Shown: in pieces, positions 31,165 through 41,785 of the stretch | Layout: the number at the start of each line of letters is the position of its first letter | Position numbering within the stretch: position 1 is the first letter of the stretch | NCBI GenBank assembly: GCA_032433765.1 | Contig: JAVIAB010000160.1 | Location: 18,159,549-18,223,548 of the forward strand | Reading direction: 5' to 3' | Length of the DNA stretch: 64,000 nt | From: Megaustenia siamemsis | Lineage: Eukaryota; Mollusca; Gastropoda; Stylommatophora; Ariophantidae | Notes under the pieces: model-generated | Database searches by the model: none | What the model was told of the DNA's origin: nothing | The model's input: the letters and a program-made list of their open reading frames with translations, nothing else | Translations under genes and position numbers: made by a program

Positions 31165-32095
31165 TCTAGTGGTCACACCAAAGATACAAGTTTCTCACGG
31201 AAGCCTTACCAGATTAACAAGTCTCACCTAGTGGCTTTACCAGATTAACAAGTCACACCTAGTGGCTTTACCAGATTAACAAGTCTCACCTAGAGGCTTC
31301 ACCAGACTAACTAGTCTCACCTAGAGGCTTCACCAGACTAACAAGTCTCACCTAGAGGCTTCACAAGACTAACAAGTCTCACCTAGAGGCTTCACCAGAC
31401 TAACAAGTCTCACATAGAGGCTTCACCAGACTAACAAGTCTCACCTAGAGGCTTCACCAGACTAACAAGTCTCACCTAGTGGCATTACCAGAATAACAAG
31501 TCTCACCTAGTGGCATTACCAGATTAACAAGTCTCACCTAGTGGCATTACCAGATTAACAAGTCTCACCTAGTGGCATTACCAGATTAACAAGTCTCACC
31601 TAGAGGCTTCACCAGACTAACAAGTCTCACCTAGTGGCATTACCAGAATAACAAGTCTCACCTAGTGGCATTACCAGATTAACAAGTCTCACCTAGAGGC
31701 TTCACCAGACTAACAAGTCTCACCTAGTGGCATTACCAGAATAACAAGTCTCACCTAGTGGCCTTACCAGACTAACAAGTCTCACCAAGAGGCTTCACCA
31801 GACTAACAAGTCTCACCTAGAGGCTTCACCAGACTAACAAGTCTCACCAAGAGGCTTCACCAGACTAACAAGTCTCACCTAGAGGCTTCACCAGACTAAC
31901 AAGTCTCACCAAGAGGATTCACCAGACTAACAAGTCTCACCTAGTGGCTTCACCAGACTAACAAGTCTCACCTAGAGGCTTCACCAGACTAACAAGTCTC
32001 ACCTAGAGGCTTCACCAGACTAACAAGTCTCACCTAGTGGCCTTACCAGACTAACAAGTCTCACTTAGTGACCATATCAGACTAACAAGTCTGAA
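31165..32095. repeat. 31-bp minisatellite, about 30 copies
   Basis: Unit AACAAGTCTCACCTAGAGGC plus TTCACCAGACT. Variant classes are TAGAGGCTTC, TAGTGGCATT with AGAATAACA, and CAAGAGGCTTC. A unit-like CTACCAGATTTAGAAAGTCT also lies left of the SINE-C dimer (30723), so the dimer landed within the array or its founder. Confidence 0.97.
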
Positions 32096-32184
32096 CACAA
32101 AATTCTGAACAAAGAATGTGTTGCATTACTTGCTGAATGCACAAAGTACACGGATACTGACATGAATATGTCAGTATAACATTT

Positions 32185-32240
32185 CTTCTTGTTTGTGTGT
32201 GTGTGCGTGCGTGCGTGCGTGTGTGTATGTGTGTTTCCAC
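32185..32240. repeat. GT/GC dinucleotide-rich tract
   Basis: GTGTGTGTGTGCGTGCGTGC and similar, about 40 bp. Confidence 0.9.
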
Positions 32241-32292
32241 ACCAAGTCTTTTACGCCGTTAGTTCCACATAAAGGGTTCACTTCTTCTTCCT

Positions 32293-32520
32293 TTCAGCTC
32301 CTGGTGGAGCATAGGTCTTTAACAAACACTTACACCGCCCTGTGGAGCATAGGTCTTCCAACAAACACTTTCAGCTCCATTTGGAGCAGAGGTCTTCAAC
32401 AAACACTTTCACCTCCCTGTGGAGCATAGGTCTTCAACAAACACTTTCACCTCCCTGTGGAGCATAGGTCTTCAACATACACTTTCAGTTTCCTGTGGAG
32501 CATAAGTCTCCAACAAACAT
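32293..32520. repeat. 38-bp minisatellite made of a LINE-c 3' end
   Basis: Six units of GGAGCATAGGTCTTCAACAA plus ACACTTTCACCTCCCTGT. The same word occurs once at 40.86 kb (GGAGCATAGGTCTTCAACAA) inside a minus LINE-c tail, and reversed at 41.76 kb, where it encodes the LINE C-terminus LCSTGS and stop. Confidence 0.93.
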
Positions 32521-32522
32521 TT

Positions 32523-32640
32523 TCCAGTGTCTGTCAATTTTTCCGAGTACTAACACATACTCCTTTGTTCTATTATTCCCTATTATCGCCTCGGAAGTTC
32601 CCCATATAATAATATTTATGTATTATTATTTGTACCCAGT
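32523..32640 (+). mobile_element. SINE-C tail fragment
   Basis: GTCTGTCAATTTTTCCGAGT to the AATAATATTTATG region, nearly identical to 32969-33074, which lies 0.4 kb away in the same orientation. Confidence 0.8.
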
Positions 32641-32835
32641 ATATAACCACTGGAAACTACTATTCGTGCTGTTTCGTCCAATAAATGTTTGTCTACAACA
32701 CAAGCATTCAGCCCTACTGGGAGATACTTGCATTAATAGGAAAGTACAAATATACAATTTATTTCCGGTCTGTGATCGTTACCCTATGCTATAGTCATTG
32801 AGGACGCCATCGTGTAAGACACTGCTACAATATCC

Positions 32836-33074
32836 AATTTTTTAGTTGGCTGCGTGGCAGTGTGCCAAGCGTTCGGCTTCTCGTGGCAAGGCGCGGTGCC
32901 ACTGAGTACGGGTTCGATCCCGCTTCGGACATATATTGTTCTTCGTTTTTTTCTATTGTTGTTTGTCTGTCAATTTTTCCGAGTGCTAACACATACTTCT
33001 TTGTTCTATTATTCCCTATTATCGCCTCGGAAGTTCCCCATATAATAATATTTATGTATTATTATTTGTACCCA
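32836..33074 (+). mobile_element. SINE-C, plus strand, near complete
   Basis: Head TTAGTTGGCTGCGTGGCAG, then CTTCTCGTGGCAAGGCGC, the B box GGGTTCGATCCC, body, and the full 3' end TATCGCCTCGGAAGTTCCCC with an AATA-rich run. Best reference copy for the family here. Confidence 0.88.
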
Positions 33075-33270
33075 TTTTCAACCCGTTCTGTTATTTGCCA
33101 TTCCTTTAAGATGATTCCTTGTCTTCGCCGTCATCTTCACCTCTGCTTCCACCTATCGTCTCCAAGAATATTTTGGTCTTACTCTTTGTCTCTTCCCATG
33201 GAGATTCCAAAAAGGGCGTGGCATGTAATGCTCTCAGTTGGCTATCACAGTGCGTGTCCTATCCAGCGCT
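33075..33270 (-). mobile_element. LINE-c C-terminal fragment, minus strand
   Basis: Matches the reverse of the 41.5-41.75 kb coding region: TTCCTTTAAGATGATTCC, then TCTTCCCATGGAGATTCC and TCAGTTGGCTATCACAGTG. On the minus strand it reads as the GHxL...P...KR region of the RT C-terminus. Very 3' end missing. Confidence 0.75.
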
Positions 33271-33447
33271 ATCATACATAAAGTGGTAGAGGAATACAAA
33301 TGCGAAATTGCTATAAAGCTGATGTTTGGATGAAAACAAAAAGAAATGAAAAAGTAGAATGGTTACAGCTTTACTCTCCTTCACCGACGAAAAGTTGTAA
33401 ACTTTCCATTTTTTCCGGTTTTTTTTTCTTATTTTCATCCTCAAATA

Positions 33448-34472
33448 TTAAAGTCTTCTCTCCATGCCTTACTTACGGTGTAACATTAAAGTCTTCTCTC
33501 CATGCCTTACTTACGGTGTAACATTAAAGTCTTCTCTACATGCCTTACGGTGTAACATTAAAGTCTTCTCCCCATGCCTTACTTACGGTGTAACATTAAA
33601 GTCTTCTCCCCATGCCTTACTTACGGTGTAACATTAAAGTCTTCTCCCCATGCCTTACTTACAGTGTAACATTAAAGTCTTCTCTCCATGCCTTACTTAC
33701 GGTGTAACATTAAAGTCTTCTCCCCATGCCTTACTTACGGTGTAACATTAAAGTCTTCTCCCCATGCCTTACTTACGGTGAAACATTAAAGTCTTCTCCC
33801 CACGCCTTACTTACGGTGTAACATTAAAGTCTTCTCCTCATGCCTTACTTACGGTGTAACATTAAAGGCTTCTCCCCATGCCTTACTTACGGTGTAACAT
33901 TAAAGTCTTCTCCCCATGCCTTACTTACGGTGTAACATTAAAGTCTTCTCTCCATGCCTTACTTACGTTGTAACATTAAAGTCTTCTCTCCATGCCTTAC
34001 TTACGGTGTAACATTAAAGTCTTCTCCCCATGCCTTACTTACAGTGTAACATTAAAGTCTTCTCTCCATGCCTTACTTACGGTGTAACATTAAAGTCTTC
34101 TCCCCATGCCTTACTTACGGTGTAACATTAAGGTCTTCTCCCCATGCCTTACTTACGGTGTAACATTAAAGTCTTCTCCCCACGCCTTACTTACGGTGTA
34201 ACATTAAAGTCTTCTCCCCACGCCTTACTTACGGTGTAACATTAAAGTCTTCTCCTCATGCCTTACTTACGGTATAACATTAAAGGCTTCTCCCCATGCC
34301 TTACTTACGGTGTAACATTAAAGTCTTCTCCCCATGCCTTACTTACGGTGTAACATTAAAGTCTTCTCCCCACGCCTTACTTACGTTGTAACATTAAAGT
34401 CTTCTCTCCACGCCTTACTTACGGTGTAACATTAAAGTCTTCTCCCCATGCCTTATTTACGATGTAACATTA
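33448..34472. repeat. 38-bp minisatellite, about 27 copies
   Basis: Unit CATTAAAGTCTTCTCCCCAT plus GCCTTACTTACGGTGTAA. Two blocks share the same variant order (CAGTGTAA, ..., CACGCC, CTCATG, AAGGCTTC), one starting near 33655 and one near 34030, which suggests a block duplication of about 0.38 kb. Confidence 0.97.
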
Positions 34473-34544
34473 ATATGATACCAGTGACAATATTTTAAAA
34501 CTACCTACAGTACATTCTATGGGTAATATAGTCGATATTACATT

Positions 34545-34862
34545 TTGCACTTATTTACGCTTTATATTACACTTTGCACTTATTTACACTTTATATTACA
34601 CTTTGCACTTATTTACACTTTACATTACACTTTATATTACACTTTACACTTTATATTACACTTTACACTTTATATTACACTTTACACTTTATATTACACT
34701 TTATATTACACTTTGCACTTATTTACACTTTATATTACACTTTGCACTTATTTACACTTTATATTACACTTTGCACTTATTTACACTTTATATTACACTT
34801 TATATTATACTTTACACTTTATATTACACTTTACACTTTATATTACACTTTACACTTTATTG
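34545..34862. repeat. Minisatellite of TTATATTACACTTTACAC
   Basis: Two interleaved unit types, one with ACACTTTACACTTTATATT and one with CTTTGCACTTATTTACAC. It resumes at 35163-35285 after a retroelement insert. Three overlapping open frames are low-complexity by-products. Confidence 0.95.
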
Positions 34863-34864
34863 AG

Positions 34865-35162
34865 TTATTGAGTTATTTGCGGGTCATCATCATTGCACTC
34901 CGAACATGTCCATAGGTACTCAGATCCCCTCCTCAGCAATTCCCTCAGTGTCCAGCGACTGACGACTCCAGTTCTATGTTGGTTGATATGTCTTCTTACA
35001 CGGCCACTAAGTGTCTCATTTCTGGCTGTGCCCAACTTAACTCCCATTTCCATTATCCGAAGAAGTGACGTGGATCTGTGTTTGTCGAAGTCATGAGCTC
35101 TTCCCACATCTCGGAGGGCATTGATGATATCCGCCCGATCCATTGGTTGCCCGTCCTCGGCG
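34865..35162 (-). mobile_element. LINE C-terminal fragment inserted in the array
   Basis: Minus-strand frame 34865-35143 (92 aa): MDRADIINALRDVGRAHDF, KHRSTSLLRIMEMGVKLGTA, VRRHINQHRTGVVSRWTLRE, then WTCSECNDDD. A diverged copy lies at 61.93-62.22 kb, also minus. Two copies with a conserved polar coding segment indicate a retroelement protein end; I cannot place it in a named family with certainty. The frame is intact here although the element is clearly truncated. Confidence 0.7.
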
Positions 35163-35285
35163 ACTTTATATTACACTTTACACTTTATATTACACTTTAC
35201 ACTTTATATTACACTTTACACTTTATATTACACTTTGCACTTATTTACACTTTTTATTACACTTTACACTTTGTGTTACACTTAG
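35163..35285. repeat. Continuation of the TTATATTACACTTTACAC array
   Basis: Same unit as 34545-34862, separated only by the retroelement fragment. Confidence 0.95.
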
Positions 35286-35889
35286 TAATTTTATAGAAAA
35301 ATCATATCAATTGTTCTGCGTTCACAAACCTTTTAAAGGCCAGTATTAATAAGGTCGAAGTAAGCGTCCGTGAGCTCAAGGTTGGTGACATATTCATACA
35401 GCTCGATCAAATATGTTCATCATATGTTGGGCAAGATTGTAGCAGATGTTTAGCAGTCTTGCAAAACATGGCTTTGCTGTTAATTAAATTCTCATACAGT
35501 TTTGTTTAGGTTTTATTGTTTACATACAAATACAGCGCAGTGATTCTTACAGGAAGTGCTTCATAGATTCTTCTCCCCATCGGAACTACTTCTATTGTTT
35601 CAATAAAAAGATAGAACGATGTCTGATTTGTCGGTCTTTTGTTGCCATGGAAACAGGGAGGTAATTGTTGAAATGGCCTACCTAGTTCTTATACACATTG
35701 CAATGTCGATAGATGGCGTTGTACAGTTGAGATAAGTTTGACCTTCATAGACATTGAAGTCTGTTTATTAGGAACATCTTGAGTTATTTGAACTGTATCG
35801 CGGCTATATTAGGGAATACGGTAGTTGGTTGTACACCGACATGTAACTCATTGAGTTGGAATGTGATTGTGTTATGTATTCTTATAAAA
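35286..35889. other. Stretch with no recognised feature
   Basis: No coding, RNA or repeat feature was recognised. Confidence 0.4.
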
Positions 35890-36300
35890 ATATGGTGCAG
35901 AAACAGGGACATTAGACAAGAAAACAGAACAGAGAATTGAAGCCTTTCAAATGTGGATATATAGAAGAATAGGTAGAATTGGATAGAAGGAAAAGAAAAC
36001 AAACGATGATGTCTTAAAACAACTTAAAATGAAAAGAGAACTACTAAACACAATTCAAACAAGACAAATGCGATTTTTGGGCCATGTTAAAAGACACAAC
36101 AGCCTACTAAAGGTAATCCTCGAGGGGAAAATACAAGGCAAAAGAGGCAGAGGCAGACCAAGACTAACATGGACGAGTAACATCAAAAGATGGACCAACC
36201 AGCCTATGACAACCTGCACCATCAAAGCAAGAGACAGAGCAGAATGGCGCTCCATGGTAGCCAACCTTCGATGTGGATATGGCACTCGATGATGCTTCTT
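35890..36300 (+). mobile_element. LINE-a C-terminus, plus strand
   Basis: Frames give ETGTLDKKTEQRIEAFQMWI, YRRIGRIG, then from 36029 MKRELLNTIQTRQMRFLGHV, LEGKIQGKRGRGRPRLTW and TIKARDRAEWRSMV. The GHV...GKRGRGRPRLTW block is characteristic of RTE-like C-termini. It ends at GCACTCGATGATG, the start of the 3' simple-repeat tail. Catalytic RT core absent. Confidence 0.88.
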
Positions 36301-36984
36301 ATACAATATTAGAGGGGTCGATGCCTCCGTTGACTTCTTTGAACATCCGCCTCTGGAAAACATTTGTCTGTGCTTCCTAAAATAATGCGCCCAATATAAG
36401 TGAAGGTCCTACTACACCGCAGTCTTCAAAAGTAATGCTATAGAATACCTGTACCTTTTTTTTCTTCTTCAAATAGTAAAGCGATAGAAGCTTACCACAA
36501 CCTCATCATTAATGCAATTAGAACAGTAAAAAATGGCGACTCTGTATATAATTTGTGTAAACCTAGTGCCCGTTCTCGTAACACGCATTCCATTTTCTTC
36601 GTCCTTGTAATCTTCGCCAGGGACGGAATCTATGGCGATTGTAATTCCCCGCCTATGCGGCGCTGACACGTGACGTGCGGGGCACTGCCTTGCCCTGAGA
36701 CCGGTTCGATAAGGCATCGTGCCGTGGAATGCACTAGTTATTATAACACAAATTTGGCGAACGGAATCTGAACATCGTTTGTTAAAAAAACCTGATTAGA
36801 TTTTTTTTTTTGGTGGGTGGAAGGGAGAGATGTTGCTCCCTCTCTCCTATGTTTCCCTACTTAACATTGTCACGTTTTCCGACTAGCGAGTAACTGTTTA
36901 TTCGTTTAGTTTTGTTTTATTAAGCATCATGGATACAGTAAGCTACACGCCATTTTTTTAATATTCTTTGACTTGTTGCAACTT
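36301..36984. other. Stretch with no recognised feature
   Basis: A locally GC-richer block (36590-36720) has an 82-codon minus frame without recognisable motifs. Otherwise nothing was seen. Confidence 0.4.
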
Positions 36985-37300
36985 TCTGATAGCCCATCGC
37001 GTGATATTATATTGTGACTGTAGCACTGTTGTCCTCATGTTTCGGTACATTCTGGCAGCTTTTGCTCTTAGCTTGATATTACATTTTATTTGTAGCTCTG
37101 TTGTCCTCATGTTTCGGTACATTCTGACAGCTTTTCCTCTTAGTTTGATATTACATTTTATTTGTAGCTCTGTTGTCCTCATGTTTCGGTACATTCTGGC
37201 AGCTTTTGCTCTTAGCTTGATATTACATGTTATCTGTAGCTCTGTTGTCTTCACGTTTTGGTACAACATTCTGACAGTTTTCCCCCATTCCTTGTTGTTA
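36985..37300. repeat. 72-bp minisatellite, about 4 copies, open on both strands
   Basis: Unit landmarks are GTTGTCCTCATGTTTCGGTA and GCTCTTAGCTTGATATTAC. As 72 is a multiple of three, a 136-codon minus frame (repeat ARMYRNMRTTELQIKCNIKL) and a 129-codon plus frame are both open. No homology recognised. Confidence 0.93.
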
Positions 37301-37559
37301 CATTTTATCGGTAGGGCTATCATCATCGTGTGGTGGTGCTGTAGACTGACTATCTGACATCTCTTCACATGTTTTCATTACCGTCTTTTACTGTTCCATT
37401 TTGTCCCCTGTCCTCTTTCACCTAATCTAACTTTTCTGTAGTATCCATCTGAAAGTGTAGTCTTGCTAAATCCAAATTAATGTAACTTTTCAACATGTTA
37501 AAATATTACAAAGTCGTCTTTTTTTTGCATCGAGGTATTAATATTTGGTCTCCCTGTTA

Positions 37560-38362
37560 TCTTATTTTCTCCGTTATTTTCTTTGTTATTTTCTGTTATT
37601 TTCTTTGTTATTTTCTCTGTTATTTTCTGTTATTTTCTGTTATTTTCTTTGTTATATTCTCTGTTATTTTCTGTTATTCTCTGTTATTTTCTTTGTTATA
37701 TTCTCTGTTATTTTCTCTGTTATTCTCTGTTATTTTCTCTGCTATTTTCTCTGTTATTCTGTTATTCTCTGTTATTTTCTTTGTTATATTCTCTGTTATT
37801 TTCTCGGTTATTCTCTGTTACTTTCTCTGTTATTTTCTCTGTTATTTTCTTTTATTTTCTCTGTTATTCTCTGTTATTTTCTCTGTTATTTTCTGTTATT
37901 TTCTCTGTTATTTTCTGTTATATTCTCTATTATTCTCTGTTATTTTCTCTGTTATTTTCTGTTATTTTCTCTGTTTTTTTCTGTTATTTTCTCTGTTATT
38001 TTCTGTTATTTTCTCTGTTATTTTCTCTGTTATTTTCTGTTATTTTCTCTGTTATTTTCTGATATTTTCTCTGTTATTTTCTCTGTTATTTTCTGTTATT
38101 TTCTCTGTTTTTTCTGTTATTTTCTCTGTTATTTTCTGTTATTTTCTCTGTTTTTTTTCTGTTATTTTCTCTGTTTTTTTCTGTTATTTTCTCTGTTATT
38201 TTCTGTTATTTTCTCTGTTATTTTCTCTGTTATTTTCTGTTATTTTCTCTGTTTTTTCTGTTATTTTCTCTGTTATTTTCTGTTATTTTCTCTGTTATTT
38301 TCTCTGTTATTTTCTGTTGTTTTCTCTGTTTTTTTCTGTTATTTTCTGTTATTATCTCTGTT
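37560..38362. repeat. Pyrimidine-rich 10/12-bp repeat, about 800 bp
   Basis: Irregular alternation of TGTTATTTTC and TGTTATTTTCTC. Purines are almost limited to one G and one A per unit, so strand asymmetry is extreme. All three forward frames stay open for long stretches (159-323 codons of F, S, V, I, C, Y, L), which is a composition effect. Confidence 0.97.
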
Positions 38363-38429
38363 AAGTTTAGTTCTACATTATCGTAAAAAATATAATCTTC
38401 TTCATTCACCCGAATACTGCTCGACCGCA

Positions 38430-38505
38430 ATTAAAAGGACGTTAAGTGGCCGTAGATGCGCTATGTCGCTAGATTACGATAAACCGCAACGACTGGCATC
38501 ACAAT
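38430..38505 (+). repeat. Repeat R fragment
   Basis: AAAAGGACGTTAAGTGGCCG parallels the left part of R (1134 and 39712). A second scrap lies near 39245-39290 (CCGTCTTGTAAAGGTCGTTA). Confidence 0.5.
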
Positions 38506-38654
38506 TGGTGTCCTGACACAGCTCTACCGCTTGTTTCATGCATATTAACGCGTGTGCCGTTTGACATTTCAATAATCGATATTGTGCGAAGCTTCGTTTT
38601 CAAGCTGTGTTGTTGCGTGTAGTTATTAATGCTTGTTGTAGGGTGCTGTTTACT

Positions 38655-39190
38655 GGCAAGCATTATCATCATCATCATCCGATCGATCAATCAGTCAATC
38701 AATCAATAGCCATGCCTGCTGGCGTAGGTGATCATGTCTCTCCATAACTCTCGATCTCGACAGTTATTTATCATTTCTGTTGTTGACCTTTTGCCAAGCC
38801 AATCTCTTAAGCTGTCTGGTGTCTTTTCTCTTTGCCTCCCTCTACCTCTTCGTGCCTCAACTTTCCCAGTTGTCACAATACATTCCAACTGTTCACTTCT
38901 CATAAATGGCTAAAACATGATGACTGTTTCTTCCTAATATTGGAGCATTAGCTCTCTCTTTGCTTTGGCCTCTTTCATAACGTGTTCATTACTCTTCTTA
39001 GCTGTCCATGACATTCTCAACATTCTTCTATAAACCCACATTTCTACAGGCTCCAGTGATTTTCTTGTTTGTTGTCCTATTGCCCATGATTTACATCCAT
39101 ATATTAAGACTGGTTCTATATAACAATTAAGAACTGGCAAGTATATCAAAAAGTATTTAATTTCTTGTTTCAACATCTGACTCACTCACA
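38655..39190 (-). mobile_element. LINE-b C-terminus, minus strand
   Basis: Two frames: 38934-39185 (EPVLIYGCKSWAIGQQTRKS, then VYRRMLRMSWTAKKSNEHV) and 38703-38903 (LECIVTTGKVEARRGRGRQR, then ELWRDMITYASRHGY). They are adjacent parts of one RTE-like RT C-terminus joined by a frame disturbance. A CATCATCATCATCAT tail marks the 3' end near 38665-38680. Related copies: 0.4 and 62.3 kb. Confidence 0.85.
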
Positions 39191-39639
39191 ATTTGCGTTT
39201 TGTTAACTACCTACAGCTTCTTCTTCAGTGTTTATCAACTTCTCATCACCGTCCGTCTTGTAAAGGTCGTTATTTGGGCGTCAATGCGACAACTTATGGT
39301 TTAAATCACACCCAAATATAGATTTACTAAACCCAGCTATTTGAATGGGAAATTATGGAATTACCCAAAGTTTGTAACGTCTTCAGCTATGCAAGCGATT
39401 TACGGCTGACGTCCTTTGACCCGCAAACATCCCTACTCGCAATACTGAAAACGTCACAAACATTGGGTGATTCATTTCACCCCGAAGGCTTTATTAAGAC
39501 TATAGATGACTGTGGTTTAAAGCAAGCACCGTTATAACATAGGGTGGCTCTCAAATTATTGGACTTATCCTACTAAGAATTGGAGAGTGCATCTCGATCG
39601 ACGACCCATAGGTTCTTTAACCTTTTTCCTTTCTTTCCT
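39191..39639. other. Mostly unassigned
   Basis: Apart from the R scrap near 39245-39290, nothing was recognised. Confidence 0.4.
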
Positions 39640-39990
39640 TCACTTTCTTTCTGACGTTCATCCGATAACTACTAAAGGAATTGATTGAACTTTTCGTCAT
39701 CCGTCCTTAAAAGGACGCTAAGCGGCCGTACAAGCGTTGTGCTGAGGTCTACAGTAGAACTGTGATACCTGCGCTTTTCGGCCCAACACATCCGACTTTA
39801 GCACGGCATCTTTGGGTACCGGACTGCCTTACCTCTTTTATCCCTACTAGCTTGGCCTGACTAAACACGTTAGTCTAGTTCTAGAAGCACAGCGAATTGG
39901 TGGAGTAGGGTCTTTTTTGTTCTCATTTACCGATCTTGGTGCAAACCATTTCCAGCTCTGCTGCTGTCAGGCATCTTGCCTCCCTTTTTC
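39640..39990 (+). repeat. Dispersed repeat R, plus strand
   Basis: TCATCCGTCCTTAAAAGGAC (perfect TCCTTAAAAGGA palindrome), TTTTCGGCCCAACACATCCG, then a TTTACCGATCTTGGTGCAA landmark parallel to 1359. About 300 bp of alignable sequence. Confidence 0.8.
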
Positions 39991-40068
39991 CTTCCAACCC
40001 TCGGTGGAGCATTGCAAGCCGCCCTGTCTGGTGCAGTTCTCTTAAGATCTCTCCATAAAGAAAAGTAA

Positions 40069-40442
40069 AGAGCCTCGTCACGTCAACTGGCGTATAGGGA
40101 ATATTGTGTTAGTGCCTATATATAAAGTAAAGATCCCCGTCACGTCAACTGGCGTATAGGGAATATTGTGTTAGTGTCTATATATAAAGTAAAGATCCCC
40201 GTCACGTCAAGTATCGTATAGGGAATACTGTGTTAGTGTCTATATATAAAGTAAAGAGCTCGTCACGTCAACTGGCGTATAGGGAATACTGTGTTCGTGT
40301 CTATATATAAAGTAAAGATCCCCGTCACGTCAACTGGCGTACAGGGAATACTGTGTTAGTGTCTATATATAAAGTAAAGATCCCCGTCACGTCAAGTGGC
40401 GTATAGGGAATATTGTGTTAGTGCCTATATATAAAGTAAAGA
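40069..40442. repeat. 62-bp array made of the SINE-B 3' end
   Basis: Six units containing AAGATCCCCGTCACGTCAAC, TGGCGTATAGGGAATATTG and TGTTAGTG then TATATATAAAGT. Each is the terminal ~50 bp of a minus SINE-B plus a TATATATAAAG linker. The last unit runs on into a full SINE-B. Confidence 0.95.
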
Positions 40443-40675
40443 GACTCGTCACGTCATGTATCGTATTGGGAATATGGTGTTAGTGACCATAATTTTAACA
40501 GAGCTTCGGCACATGATTTTTGGGGTAATGTGGTCGGTATTACGCCCGTGCCGCTTAACTTTCCCATAATAAATCCGGTACCAATTTAAGCCTGGAACCT
40601 TGAAGCCATCGATCAGGATCGAACCCGACTTTTGTCCTTAGTAGTCCAGTTCACTAATCACTGAGCCATCGCAAG
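40443..40675 (-). mobile_element. SINE-B, minus strand, parent of the 62-bp array
   Basis: Full body and head, ending GAGCCATCGCAAG near 40675. Its 3' end forms the terminal unit of the tandem array on its left. Confidence 0.88.
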
Positions 40676-40834
40676 ATTGCATACCTCCTCAATATTTTCA
40701 TCTTTGTTTCCATCTGTATTTTCCAAGTATCCTTGCTCATTTAATAGAACACACATTCTATGTGCTAATTCTAGACGTCTACTGCTAGAGAGAACACGTG
40801 TAAGCATCCCAGACTGTCTATAATTCTATCGTCT

Positions 40835-41120
40835 TCTTCTACTTCTTTTAGCTTCCTTTTGGAGCATAGGTCTTCAACAAACACTTTCCAAATCGTCCTG
40901 TTCCTTGCATTCTTTTAAGATAATTCCATGTTTTCAAAATCCTTTTATCTCTGCTTCCATCTCTCTTCTCCAAGTATATTTTAGCCTTCCTCTTTGTCTC
41001 TTCTCCTGGGGATTCCAAAATAAGGCTCGTATTATAATACTCTCAGTTGGCTTCTGTTATGTGTTATATCCATCTCCATCATCTTCGTTGTATCTCTTTG
41101 TCGACTGGTATTTGACTGCT
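40835..41120 (-). mobile_element. LINE-c C-terminus, minus strand
   Basis: The reverse complement is homologous to 41.5-41.78 kb. Landmarks are GGAGCATAGGTCTTCAACAA (3' end), CATTCTTTTAAGATAATTCC and TCTTCTCCTGGGGATTCC. Together with the plus copy it forms an inverted repeat with a ~390-bp spacer. Just left of it (40690-40830) a minus frame reads ISTYRMCVLLNEQGYLENT, of unknown origin. Confidence 0.8.
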
Positions 41121-41214
41121 GATTTCCTATAGTTCTATATTTGTGATTTTGCCTTGCCATTTCAACCTTTTTCTATTTTATAATTTTTCATTTTAATTCA
41201 GGAGAAATACCTCT

Positions 41215-41785
41215 ACTAGACGTACAATTTTTACAAATAAATGGGCAGTAATATAGACAAAGAGGGAGGAACAGAAAATGATACTAAGATAATAGCAGGA
41301 TGTCAAAAGCAAGAGGAGCATTCGTTGCACTGAGAAACATGGAAGTCCAAAGCAATTAGGTTAAATACAAAAATTAAAATGTTCAACTCCATTGTTAAAT
41401 CAGTCTTATTATATGGCTGTGAAACATACAGACCTTCATTAACGGATGCTTGTGCAGAATAAAAGTATAGAAATGGCAGGACAAAAGCACTAACATAGAA
41501 TTATGGAAATGTAACAGTCAAATACTAGTGGATAAAGAGATACAGCGAAGACGATGGCGCTGGATAGGACACACACTACGGAAGCCAACTGAGAGTATTA
41601 CACAAGAGGATCTTTATGGAATTCCAAAGGAAAAAGACAAAGAGGAAGACCAAAATATTCATGGAGAAGGCAGATGTGAGTAAAGATGAAGGGGAAGACA
41701 TGGAATGATTTTAAAAGAATGGCAAGAAACAGAACTGTTTGGAAAGTGTTTTTGAAGACCTATGCTCCACAGGGAGCTGAAGCAG
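41215..41785 (+). mobile_element. LINE-c C-terminus, plus strand
   Basis: Broken RT C-terminus: IPLLDVQ, SKARGAFVAL, ELWKCNSQILVDKEIQRRRW, RWIGHTLRKPTESITQEDL, GMILKEWQETELFGKC, ending DLCSTGS and stop at about 41775. In RTE-like families the WIGH...W...ALCST end is the extreme C-terminus. Catalytic domains are absent and there are several frameshifts. The segment AGACCTTCATTA at 41430-41441 is the uninterrupted counterpart of the nested insertion at 57.6 kb. Confidence 0.85.

Noticed and set aside
37495..38516. Forward frames of 289, 323 and 159 codons rich in F, S, V, I, L, C and Y, looking like membrane proteins
   Set aside because: Composition effect of the TTATTTTCTCTG repeat; all three frames are open at once and there is no start context or splice support.
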